DNA from: Flavobacteriaceae bacterium
GTDB taxonomy: Bacteria > Bacteroidota > Bacteroidia > Flavobacteriales > Flavobacteriaceae
Direction: 5' to 3'
DNA length: 59,370 nt
Assembly (NCBI GenBank): GCA_021647885.1
Contig: JAKITV010000012.1
Span: forward strand, 1 to 59,370
Shown: positions 8,565 to 16,701 of the stretch, in pieces
Position numbering within the stretch: position 1 is the stretch's first letter
Layout of the letters: every line of letters starts with the position of its first letter
The notes under the pieces: generated by a model
Seen by the model: only the letters and a program-made list of their open reading frames with translations
Told to the model about the DNA's origin: nothing
The model's database searches: none
Translations under genes and position numbers: made by a program

Positions 8565-10721
8565 ATGACAACACAATTTTTAACCAATTATCCTAAACTG
8601 CTAGGTTTAATTGTCCTTATAGCTTTTATAAGTTGTAAACAAGACAAAGCAACAAACGAAAACGATATGGCAACAAACGTGTTTTTAAAAGAATGGACTG
8701 GTCCTTATAATGGTACTCCTGCTTTTGACCAAATGAAAGTAGAAGACTTAAAAGCTGCTGTTGAAAAAGGCATGGAATTAAATTTAGCCGAAATTGATGC
8801 TATTGCTAACAATGCCGATGAACCAACTTTTGAAAATACTATTGTAGAAATGGAACGCTCTGGAGAAGAATTAAACAGAGTATTTGCATATTATGGCATT
8901 TTAAGAAGTAATATATCGAGTCCAGAAGCAAGAAAAATTCAAGGAGAGTTAGCTCCGAAACTATCCGAATTCCGTTCTAAAATCTCTCAAAACGAAAAAC
9001 TTTTCAAACGTATTAAAACCGTTTACGATGCTTCACAAGAAAATCCATTAGAAGCAGATCAACAACGAGTTGTGGATTTAGTTTATAAAGGTTTTGAAAT
9101 GAATGGTGCCAATCTCGATACAGAAAAAAAAGAGCGTTATGCAGCAATTAATAAAGAATTATCTACATTATATACCAATTTTTCCAATAACGTTTTGCAC
9201 GACGAAGAAAATTACGTCACCTATTTAACCAAAGACCAATTAAGTGGTTTGTCTGATTCTTATATTAAATCTGCAGCAAAAATAGCAACAGACAAAGGTC
9301 AAGAAGGTAGCTATGCTGTCACCAACACAAGATCATCAATGGATCCTTTTCTTACCTATTCCAACAAAAGGGATTTACGTAAACAAGTTTGGACTAATTA
9401 TTATGCAAGAGGCGATAATGGAGACGAGTATGATAATAACGAGAATATAGCTAAAATTTTAAAACTACGTCGCGAACGTGTAGAATTATTAGGTTATAAA
9501 AATTATGCCGATTGGCGCTTACAAAATCGTATGGCAAAAAACCCAGAGAATGCTATGGCGTTAATGAATGCGGTTTGGCCAGCAGCCATTGCAAGAGTAC
9601 ATGAAGAAGTCGCAGACATGCAAACTGTAGCTAACGAAAATGGTGATAATATTACCATAGAACCTTGGGATTATCGCTATTATGCCGAAAAAGTACGTCA
9701 AAAAAAATACGATTTAGATAGTGATGAAGTTAAGCAATACTTACAACTAGACAAGTTAACAGAAGCTATGTTTTATGTTGCTGGACGATTATTTAATTTC
9801 GATTTTAAACCAGTTCCAGAAGGCAGTGTCCCTGTTTTTCAAGAAGATGTAAAAGTCTGGGAAGTAACAGATAAAGATTCTGGTAAACATATTGGTTTAT
9901 GGTATCTTGATCCTTATGCAAGAACAGGAAAACGCTCTGGTGCTTGGGCAACGACCTACAGGAGCTATTCTACTTTTGATGGTGAAAAAACTGTTTTAGC
10001 ATCTAACAATTCCAATTTTGTAAAACCCGCTCCTGGAGAAGCTGTTTTAGTGTCTTGGGACGATGCCACGACTTTCTTTCATGAGTTTGGTCACGCCCTG
10101 CATTTCTTTTCTTCTAATATAAAATACCCAACTTTAAATGGTGGCGTGAGGGATTATACCGAGTTTCAATCGCAGTTATTAGAACGATGGTTATCTACAG
10201 ACGAAGTGATAAATCAGTTTTTAGTGCATTATAAAACAGGAAAACCAATGCCAAAAGAACTTATAGCAAAAATTAAGAAAGCCTCAACCTTCAATCAAGG
10301 GTTTGCAACGACTGAGTATTTAGCTTCGGCTATTATGGATATGAAACTTCATTTGGTAGATCCTACTAATATTGATGTGGATAAGTTTGAACGTGAAACT
10401 TTAACCGAATTAAATATGCCAAAAGAATTACCAATGAGACACAGAACACCTCAATTTGGTCATGTATTTTCAGGTGAAGGTTATGCCACAGCATATTATG
10501 GGTATATGTGGGCAGATGTTTTAACTGCTGATGCTGCTGAAGCTTTTGCAGAAGCTCCTGGAGGGTTTTATGACGAAGAGCTTTCAGCCAAACTTGTAAA
10601 ATACCTGTTTGCGCCAAGAAACTCTATGGAACCAGCTGATGCATATAAACTATTTAGAGGTCGCGATGCAAAAATGGAAGCCTTGATGAGAGATCGTGGG
10701 TTTCCTGTTCCTGAAGAATAA
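8565..10721 (+). CDS. dcp: M3 family metallopeptidase, peptidyl-dipeptidase Dcp-like lipoprotein
   Basis: The 718-residue protein has a lipoprotein signal (Cys24 in AFISCKQ) and a full M3 peptidase domain with the zinc motif HEFGH at residues 506-510 and a downstream EFQSQLLERW helix that supplies the third ligand. Dcp enzymes remove C-terminal dipeptides from short peptides. A lipid anchor places this one in the periplasm or on the outer membrane, unlike the cytoplasmic E. coli enzyme. Length is normal. It is monocistronic and ends at a strong stem-loop at 10744. Confidence 0.9.
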   Translation: MTTQFLTNYPKLLGLIVLIAFISCKQDKATNENDMATNVFLKEWTGPYNGTPAFDQMKVEDLKAAVEKGMELNLAEIDAIANNADEPTFENTIVEMERSGEELNRVFAYYGILRSNISSPEARKIQGELAPKLSEFRSKISQNEKLFKRIKTVYDASQENPLEADQQRVVDLVYKGFEMNGANLDTEKKERYAAINKELSTLYTNFSNNVLHDEENYVTYLTKDQLSGLSDSYIKSAAKIATDKGQEGSYAVTNTRSSMDPFLTYSNKRDLRKQVWTNYYARGDNGDEYDNNENIAKILKLRRERVELLGYKNYADWRLQNRMAKNPENAMALMNAVWPAAIARVHEEVADMQTVANENGDNITIEPWDYRYYAEKVRQKKYDLDSDEVKQYLQLDKLTEAMFYVAGRLFNFDFKPVPEGSVPVFQEDVKVWEVTDKDSGKHIGLWYLDPYARTGKRSGAWATTYRSYSTFDGEKTVLASNNSNFVKPAPGEAVLVSWDDATTFFHEFGHALHFFSSNIKYPTLNGGVRDYTEFQSQLLERWLSTDEVINQFLVHYKTGKPMPKELIAKIKKASTFNQGFATTEYLASAIMDMKLHLVDPTNIDVDKFERETLTELNMPKELPMRHRTPQFGHVFSGEGYATAYYGYMWADVLTADAAEAFAEAPGGFYDEELSAKLVKYLFAPRNSMEPADAYKLFRGRDAKMEALMRDRGFPVPEE

Positions 10722-10743
10722 TTAAGTCATTCCAAAAAAAGCT

Positions 10744-10772
10744 AAAAGCCATATTTAAAAAATATGGCTTTT
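10744..10772. terminator. Bidirectional stem-loop between dcp and the RDD gene
   Basis: AAAAGCCATATTT (10744-10756) pairs perfectly with AAATATGGCTTTT (10760-10772) around a three-base loop. T and A runs on the two flanks let it work for both convergent genes. Confidence 0.8.
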
Positions 10773-10803
10773 TATATTTAATAATTACGCATATAAAACA
10801 AAC

Positions 10804-11520
10804 TTACATGTTTTGCGTATAAAAGTTATAATCCTTAATTACTGTTTCCACAAAAATAATAGGTTTTTCTTTAGGCTCTACTTGCATGACCTCAACCAAT
10901 CTGTTTTTTAAAGATACAATAATATTGTGCTGTCCTTTAAGTTTTGCAGTATCGTATAAATTTTTTATAGTTTGCATTTCACCATCATTAAACAAAGTGA
11001 CTTGACTGTATGTTGGCACATAATCTTGAGGAATTTCTTTTAAAAGAGTATCGTTTATAGAAATTTTTTGTTTTTCGCTTATTACAGTTGTTCCTGCTGC
11101 AATATCACCTACACGTTGTCCATTTCCTTTTATTAAAATGGTAATAACTGCCAATCCTCCACTCGTTAAAACCACATCTACAATACGTAATATCCAACGT
11201 ACAAAATAATTGGCAAACGTTGGTTTAGAACCATCAATTTTCACTACTCTGGTTTTCATTACAAACTTACCTACGGTTTGACCGTTCCAAAAGGTTTCCA
11301 ATAAAACGTAATATAAAAATGCTGGTAAAGACACTAATAAATATAATGCCCAGAGATCACCAAAATCTAAATCAAGCGATATTAATAACATAATAACAGC
11401 AATAGTATATGCAAAAATGACAAAGCTATCTATAATGTAAGCTAATAATCTATCACCAAGGTTAGCAATGTTTTGTTCTATTCCTACATTTTGAGCAGTT
11501 TCTATTTGAAATTCTTCCAT
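10804..11520 (-). CDS. RDD family membrane protein
   Basis: The protein (238 residues from the chosen start) has the RDD core: LGDRLLAYIIDSFVIF near residue 20, three or four membrane helices, and the paired GQTVGKFVMKTRVV segment, followed by a soluble C-terminal tail. RDD proteins are small membrane proteins; some affect ion or compatible-solute exchange, but most have no known substrate. The frame can be opened further upstream to 11631, which would overlap the divergent SpoIIM gene at 11556; the ATG at 11520 (MEEFQIETAQ) avoids this and is preferred. The gene is divergently paired with the SpoIIM/MoxR cluster and belongs to it by context. Confidence 0.8.
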   Translation of the reverse strand: MEEFQIETAQNVGIEQNIANLGDRLLAYIIDSFVIFAYTIAVIMLLISLDLDFGDLWALYLLVSLPAFLYYVLLETFWNGQTVGKFVMKTRVVKIDGSKPTFANYFVRWILRIVDVVLTSGGLAVITILIKGNGQRVGDIAAGTTVISEKQKISINDTLLKEIPQDYVPTYSQVTLFNDGEMQTIKNLYDTAKLKGQHNIIVSLKNRLVEVMQVEPKEKPIIFVETVIKDYNFYTQNM

Positions 11521-11555
11521 ATTTTCTTTTCTTTGAAAACAAAATTCTTCAATAC

Positions 11556-12545
11556 ATGCGTGAAGCTGCTTTCGTAAAGCAAAATAAAGATAAATGGTTA
11601 AAGTTTGAAAGTATTCTTTCAAATAAAACAATTTTAAATCCAGATGAATTATCTAATCTTTATATCGAAATAACAGATCATTTAAGTTACGCCAGGACTT
11701 TTTTTAGAAAAAGCAATACAGAGTTGTATTTAAACCAACTCGCATCACAAGCACATTTAAAAATTTATAAAACCAAAAAAGAATCAAAAAACAGAATTGT
11801 TTCTTTTTACAAAACAGAGTTTCCAACATTATTTTACAAGCATCAACGTGAACTTTTAATTGCTTTTTTGGTTTTTGCCTTATTTGTTATAGCTGGAGCA
11901 TTTTCGGCGGCAAGCGAAGGCGATTTTGTAAGGTCAATTTTAGGAAACGGTTATGTAAATATGACTCTAGAAAATATTGAAAAAGGTGATCCAATGGCTG
12001 TATATAAGGAACAAGGTGAATTTAACATGTTTTTAGGCATTACTTTAAACAATATAAAAGTGGCTTTAATGGCTTTTGCTTATGGTATTTTACTTGGTAT
12101 TGGCTCGTTATATATCATGCTGCAAAATGGAGTAATGTTAGGCAGTTTTCAGTATTTCTTTTACGAAAACGGTTTGCTCTGGGAATCGGCTAGAACCATT
12201 TGGATACATGGAACTATCGAGATTTCCGTTATTATCATTGCAGGTTGTTCTGGTTTGGTTTTAGGAAACGGATTGCTTTTTCCAGGGACTTACACAAGAT
12301 TGGAATCTTTTAAAAGAGGTGTTAAAAACGGTTTGAAAATATTAGTAAGCACGATTCCGTTTTTTGTCATTGCTGGATTTTTAGAGGGTTTTGTGACCAG
12401 ACATACGCAAATGCCAGATTGGTTAGCTATTTTCATTATTGTTAGTTCTTTAGCTTTAATCATTTTTTACTACGTTATTTATCCAATACAATTACATAAA
12501 AAACAAAAACAAGTTGAACTCGAAAGCCAACTAAAAATACTTTAA
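11556..12545 (+). CDS. Stage II sporulation protein M (SpoIIM) family membrane protein
   Basis: The 329-residue protein has a soluble N-terminus (1-100) and about five membrane helices, with the family segments NNIKVALMAFAYGILLGIGS and IWIHGTIEISVIIIAGCSGL. SpoIIM itself works in peptidoglycan remodelling during Bacillus engulfment. In non-sporulating Bacteroidota this homologue is regularly found with RDD, DUF4129, MoxR and DUF58 genes, as here, and its role is unknown. It starts at the ATG at 11556, 35 bases from the RDD start, so the two genes share a tight divergent promoter region. Confidence 0.85.
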   Translation: MREAAFVKQNKDKWLKFESILSNKTILNPDELSNLYIEITDHLSYARTFFRKSNTELYLNQLASQAHLKIYKTKKESKNRIVSFYKTEFPTLFYKHQRELLIAFLVFALFVIAGAFSAASEGDFVRSILGNGYVNMTLENIEKGDPMAVYKEQGEFNMFLGITLNNIKVALMAFAYGILLGIGSLYIMLQNGVMLGSFQYFFYENGLLWESARTIWIHGTIEISVIIIAGCSGLVLGNGLLFPGTYTRLESFKRGVKNGLKILVSTIPFFVIAGFLEGFVTRHTQMPDWLAIFIIVSSLALIIFYYVIYPIQLHKKQKQVELESQLKIL

Positions 12546-12554
12546 AAAATTTAT

Positions 12555-12647
12555 ATGAAACGAGCATGTTAAAAAGTTTATCACCCAATGGAATGATTAA
12601 TAGCGAACAGCATGTGACCTTTGAAAAACAATAAATAGAAACACATG
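12555..12647 (+). repeat. Leader element, copy A (upstream of 12645)
   Basis: This is one of four related leaders. It opens with ATGAAACGAGCATGT, contains the core TCACCCAATGGAATG + ATTAATAGCGAAC and CATGTGACC (12611-12619), and ends in AAACAATAAA and AACACATGAAA, whose ATG is the start codon of the downstream gene at 12645. Its core differs from copy B at only 3 of 28 positions (TCACC to GCGAAC). The upstream ATG at 12555 gives a five-codon peptide (MKRAC). A second frame from 12565 gives a 22-codon peptide, MLKSLSPNGMINSEQ..., that matches the LSPKGIINSE peptide of copy B. Confidence 0.65.
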
Positions 12648-13520
12648 AAACAATACATCGAATTTAAAAAGCAACGTGAATTAGGAGATATTTTAAGTGA
12701 TACTTTTGCATTCATCAGATACGAATTTAAACCCTTTTTAAAAACCATTTTTAATATCGCAGGACCTTATCTTCTCATGTTCTTAATAGCTATGGCATTT
12801 TATCTATATACCGTTGGTGATATTTTTGATTTTTCCACATATAATCAACCTGGCAACGAAATGTTTAGTTTTGGGTTAATGTTCGTTTCATTTGCATTTA
12901 TAGGCATTACAGGTATTTTAGCTTATGTAATTGCAAGCTCTGTAGCTTTACATTATATAAAATCTTATGTAAAAAATAAAGGCAACGTTAACATTAGCGA
13001 TGTAAAACAAGATGTAAAACAAACCTTTTGGAGTTTTGTTGGTTTAGGGATCATAAAATGGGTCGTTCTTATTTTCGCCATGATGCTTTGTTTTCTGCCT
13101 GTATTGTATTTCATGGTACCAATGGCTGTAATGTTTTCCATTTTCGTGTTTGAAGGGAAAGATGTTTCAGACTCATTTAGCTATAGTTTTAAATTAATTA
13201 AAGACAATTATTGGATAACCCTTCTAACTATTATTGTAATAGGGCTAATCGTAACTGTTGCTGGTTATGTTTTTGGATTACCAGCTGGAATTTATAGTAT
13301 GGTAAAAATGGGAATATTTTCTGGTGAAATAGATCCAGCGAATATGAATAGCTTTATAGATCCAGTTTATATTGTATTAAACATATTAAACTATCTTGCA
13401 AACTTTCTGTTAAACCTTATTTCTATTATAGGTTCTGCATTTATCTATTTCAATTTAAACGAAAAAATGAACTTCACAGGAACTTTAGAACGTATAGAAT
13501 CTATAGGTAAAAACGAATAA
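12645..13520 (+). CDS. Polytopic membrane protein of the SpoIIM/MoxR cluster
   Basis: The 291-residue protein has about six membrane helices (around residues 36-58, 72-98, 130-168, 190-222, 243-270) and short soluble ends. It resembles the DUF4013/glycerophosphodiester-phosphodiesterase membrane-domain type of proteins, but I cannot assign a family with certainty. Its stop codon directly abuts the ATG of the DUF4129 gene, so it is translated with the rest of the cluster. Its start codon lies inside leader element copy A. No catalytic motif is visible; a role as membrane component of the MoxR/DUF58 system is inference. Confidence 0.7.
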   Translation: MKQYIEFKKQRELGDILSDTFAFIRYEFKPFLKTIFNIAGPYLLMFLIAMAFYLYTVGDIFDFSTYNQPGNEMFSFGLMFVSFAFIGITGILAYVIASSVALHYIKSYVKNKGNVNISDVKQDVKQTFWSFVGLGIIKWVVLIFAMMLCFLPVLYFMVPMAVMFSIFVFEGKDVSDSFSYSFKLIKDNYWITLLTIIVIGLIVTVAGYVFGLPAGIYSMVKMGIFSGEIDPANMNSFIDPVYIVLNILNYLANFLLNLISIIGSAFIYFNLNEKMNFTGTLERIESIGKNE

Positions 13521-14255
13521 ATGCGATTACTACAAATAGCTATCTGTTTTTTTTTATTTACTGAATTGATTTACGCACAACAAGATTCACTTATTGTAAA
13601 AAATGACAATTCTAAAATTGAAGTACAAGAAATAAACGAATCGCATTTAGAGTCTTATAAAAACGATAAAGCTTTTAATTATGTTGAAGAAAAGCAAGGC
13701 AACTCCATTATCGATAGATTTAAACGATGGCTCGGCAATATTATCAAAAAGTTTTGGGAAGCCATTTTTGGTGTAGGCACTGCATCCGGAATACTATATT
13801 TTATCTTTAATCTTTTACCTTATTTACTATTGGCATTATTAGTGTTCTTGCTAATCAAATTCTTTTTAAAAGTAAATTCGCGACATCTCATTTCGGGACA
13901 ACAAAACCCTTCAACAGTAAAATTTACTGAAGACGAACAGATTATTAAAAGTGAAGATATACAAGCCTTAATTAACGATGCCATTAAGCAAAAAAACTTT
14001 CGGCTTGCCATTAGGTATCACTACTTAAAATCTTTAAAAACACTAACCGAAAACGATATTATTTCTTGGCAGCACCAAAAAACAAACAAAGATTACATTA
14101 ACGAGATACAAAAAGAAACCATAAAACACGGTTTTAAAGATATTACCAAAATTTACGATTACGTTTGGTATGGCGAATTTAATATTGATGAACTGAAATT
14201 TGAATCGTTAAAAACAGCATTCAATAATTTAAGTAACAGTATTACAACTAATTGA
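13521..14255 (+). CDS. DUF4129 domain protein
   Basis: The 244-residue protein has a signal peptide (cleavage near IYAQQ), a periplasmic stretch, one or two membrane helices (about 88-117) and a cytoplasmic DUF4129 domain (about 145-240, with FRLAIRYHYLKSLKTL and YDYVWYGEF). DUF4129 often forms the tail of transglutaminase-like proteins next to MoxR and DUF58 genes. Here it is a separate protein in the same setting. It begins at the base after the previous stop and its own stop overlaps the TTG start of the next gene. Confidence 0.8.
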   Translation: MRLLQIAICFFLFTELIYAQQDSLIVKNDNSKIEVQEINESHLESYKNDKAFNYVEEKQGNSIIDRFKRWLGNIIKKFWEAIFGVGTASGILYFIFNLLPYLLLALLVFLLIKFFLKVNSRHLISGQQNPSTVKFTEDEQIIKSEDIQALINDAIKQKNFRLAIRYHYLKSLKTLTENDIISWQHQKTNKDYINEIQKETIKHGFKDITKIYDYVWYGEFNIDELKFESLKTAFNNLSNSITTN

Positions 14256-15481
14256 ATAAAAAAAGAAACATATACATTGTATTAACAGTAGCTGCTATTT
14301 TATCTATTGTTGTTTTAGAATACGTAAAACCCAAAAAGATAAATTGGTTCCCGTCGTATGCAAAACAACATAAAATACCACTGGGCACTTATGTATTGCA
14401 CGAGCAGTTAGAACGTATTTTCACTAAAGAAAATATTATTGACGTTGAGCGTTCCCCTTATGAATACCTTAAAAAAAATCCCAATAATTCGGGAACCTAC
14501 GTTTTAATAAACAATAACATCGGTTTTGGTGAAGCAGAACTTGATGCACTCCTTGATTGGACAAGCAAAGGGAATGCCCTTTTTATAGCCTCTTCAAATT
14601 TTGAAGAACAACTTTTAGACACCTTAAACCTTGAAACATCTGTAATAAGCAACTTTAATAACCTTAAAAACGAATATGCAATTCAACTAAAGAACAACGC
14701 ACTTCACAACACTATTTATAATTTTAACAAAGCTGATTTCTTATACTATTTTAGTAAAATAGATACCTTAAACACTTCTGTAATTGGTGTAATTGACGAT
14801 TTTTCTAAAGATAACACCCACTTAAAAAATGAACATATAAACATTATAAAGCAAGATTTTGGAAAAGGGCAAATTATGTTAAGCACATTTCCTCAAGCCT
14901 TTACAAATTACTTTATGTTAATACCACCAAATCAAGATTATACTGCAGGATTATTATCATACATTGATGCATCAAAACCAATTTATTTAGACAATCACCA
15001 TAAATCCGGGAAAAAGTTTTTCACCTCACCATTACACATACTATTAAATACCAAAGAACTAAAATGGGCTTATTACCTTATGCTTATTGGTGTTTTTATT
15101 TATGTTATTTTTGAAGGAAAAAGAAAACAACGCGCAATCCCTATCGTAAAACCACATAAAAATCAAACTGTGGCTTTTACCAGAACCATTGCAAATATGT
15201 ATTTTGAAAAAGGGAAACATCGCGAAATTGCACAACATAAAATTCAGTATTTTTTAGATTATATAAGAACGCATTTACATCTAAACACAACTGCATTTGA
15301 TGATGAATTTTTTAAGCATTTATCTGCCAGAAGCAACAATACCATTGAAGATACCAAAGCACTTTTTAAAATTATAAAATACATTAGTGATAAAACACGA
15401 ATAACAAACAACGAATTGGAAAAGCTGAATGCTTTAATAGAAACCTATAAATCTAATAACACATGGAAGAACAAGATTTGA
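14252..15481 (+). CDS. DUF4350 domain protein
   Basis: The 409-residue protein has an N-terminal membrane helix (about 6-25), a periplasmic DUF4350 domain (about 35-260, with GTYVLHEQLERIF and the GKGQIMLSTFPQAFTNYFM segment), a second helix (about 273-292) and a cytoplasmic tail of about 115 residues. DUF4350 resembles ThuA/GATase-like Rossmann folds and is of unknown function. The frame opens at a TTG overlapping the TGA of the DUF4129 gene, a normal coupling arrangement. It overlaps the MoxR gene by 19 bases. Confidence 0.8.
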   Translation: MNKKRNIYIVLTVAAILSIVVLEYVKPKKINWFPSYAKQHKIPLGTYVLHEQLERIFTKENIIDVERSPYEYLKKNPNNSGTYVLINNNIGFGEAELDALLDWTSKGNALFIASSNFEEQLLDTLNLETSVISNFNNLKNEYAIQLKNNALHNTIYNFNKADFLYYFSKIDTLNTSVIGVIDDFSKDNTHLKNEHINIIKQDFGKGQIMLSTFPQAFTNYFMLIPPNQDYTAGLLSYIDASKPIYLDNHHKSGKKFFTSPLHILLNTKELKWAYYLMLIGVFIYVIFEGKRKQRAIPIVKPHKNQTVAFTRTIANMYFEKGKHREIAQHKIQYFLDYIRTHLHLNTTAFDDEFFKHLSARSNNTIEDTKALFKIIKYISDKTRITNNELEKLNALIETYKSNNTWKNKI

Positions 15482-16446
15482 ATTTTGATAATAGAATCCC
15501 TTTAGAAGACTTAAAAGAAGCCGTAGATACTATAAAACAAGAATTAGGCAAAGTCATCATTGGTCAGGAAAATTTTATAGAACTGCTTATTGTTGCTTTG
15601 TTGGCAGAAGGTCATGTTTTAATAGAAGGCGTTCCTGGAATCGCAAAAACAATCACGGCAAAACTGTTTGCCAAAATATTGAAAACCGATTTCAGTCGGA
15701 TTCAATTCACTCCAGATTTGATGCCAAGTGATATTTTAGGAACTTCGGTTTTAAATATGAAAACATCCAGTTTCGAATTTAAAAAAGGGCCCATTTTTTC
15801 AAACATTGTGCTCATAGACGAAATAAATCGTGCTCCAGCAAAAACACAAGCAGCTTTATTTGAAGTCATGGAAGAACACCAGGCAACCATAGATGGGAAC
15901 ACTTATGATTTTGAAGACCCTTTTATGGTTTTGGCAACACAAAACCCAATAGACCAAGAAGGTACATATGCGTTACCAGAAGCACAATTAGACCGTTTTA
16001 TTTTTAAGATAAAAGTAGATTATCCTTCTCTTGAAAATGAAATTAAAATAATTGAAACACATCATGAACGTAAAGGCAAAAAGCCTCAAACCTTGATTAA
16101 TTCAATTTTAGACACCAAAAAATTAGCAGATTATAAAAGTAAAATTCAAAGCATTATAGTTGAAGAAAAAATCATAAAATACATTGCTGAAATTGTTTCA
16201 AAAACTCGTAATCATTCACATTTATATTTAGGTGGTTCACCAAGAGCATCTCTTGCGATTTTGAATTCCGCAAAGGCGCTCGCAGCAATTAATGGTCGTG
16301 ACTTTGTAATTCCGGATGATGTGAAAAAAGTTATTTTTCCTGTTCTTAATCATAGAATTTTACTTACTCCAGAACGTGAAATGGAAGGCATGACCACAGA
16401 AAATGTTATCGAAATGATCGTGCAATCGGTTGAAGTACCGCGTTGA
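15463..16446 (+). CDS. MoxR family AAA+ ATPase
   Basis: The 327-residue ATPase has the MoxR-type Walker A GVPGIAKT (residues 56-63), Walker B VLIDEINR (116-123), a sensor-1 segment FMVLATQNP and an arginine-bearing ALPEAQLDRF. MoxR proteins act as chaperone-like ATPases that activate or assemble partner complexes, typically with a DUF58/VWA protein. The DUF58 gene follows 255 bases downstream and the DUF4350 gene overlaps upstream, so it should be the energy-using core of this envelope system. All nucleotide-binding residues are present. Confidence 0.92.
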   Translation: MEEQDLNFDNRIPLEDLKEAVDTIKQELGKVIIGQENFIELLIVALLAEGHVLIEGVPGIAKTITAKLFAKILKTDFSRIQFTPDLMPSDILGTSVLNMKTSSFEFKKGPIFSNIVLIDEINRAPAKTQAALFEVMEEHQATIDGNTYDFEDPFMVLATQNPIDQEGTYALPEAQLDRFIFKIKVDYPSLENEIKIIETHHERKGKKPQTLINSILDTKKLADYKSKIQSIIVEEKIIKYIAEIVSKTRNHSHLYLGGSPRASLAILNSAKALAAINGRDFVIPDDVKKVIFPVLNHRILLTPEREMEGMTTENVIEMIVQSVEVPR

Positions 16447-16701
16447 TTTGAAAAATAAAAGCGAAAGATTTAACATGATAAAATTATTAAACCATTCTTT
16501 AAACCGATATAATTTCTTTGTTTTATAGACCTCACAGGTTTTATAAACCTGTGAGGTCTTAAAATTTCGATAACACAAGCGTCTGCTTATAACTTAGTTA
16601 CAAAAATAGAATAATTTTTAATTAATGAATAGTAACAAAAGATTTCATATTAATAAAAGTAAATTAAAAAGGGTAAAAGTGTACAAAGGAAATAATAGCT
16701 T
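16447..16701. other. Spacer between MoxR and DUF58 genes
   Basis: In most relatives these two genes nearly touch; here 255 bases without a convincing gene lie between them. The spacer holds a perfect 33-base palindrome (16527-16559). A short antisense frame covering the palindrome has no protein-like character. A promoter for the DUF58 gene may lie between the palindrome and 16701. Confidence 0.5.
16527..16559. repeat. REP-like perfect palindrome
   Basis: AGACCTCACAGGTTT (16527-16541) is followed by TAT and its exact reverse complement (16545-16559). The stem of 15 pairs is far more GC-rich than the surrounding DNA. Palindromes of the type CTCACAGG...CCTGTGAG are, as I remember, scattered between genes in many flavobacterial genomes, so this is more likely a dispersed repeat than a dedicated terminator (only a short T-run follows). 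Confidence 0.6.

Noticed and set aside
11521..11631. An N-terminal extension of the RDD gene up to 11631
   Set aside because: It would overlap the divergent SpoIIM gene by 76 bases and adds a sequence without RDD character; the ATG at 11520 gives the usual short N-terminus.
16360..16578. 72-residue minus-strand frame over the MoxR end and the palindrome
   Set aside because: It repeats KTCEVYKTKK-like residues only because of the palindrome and overlaps the MoxR coding end.
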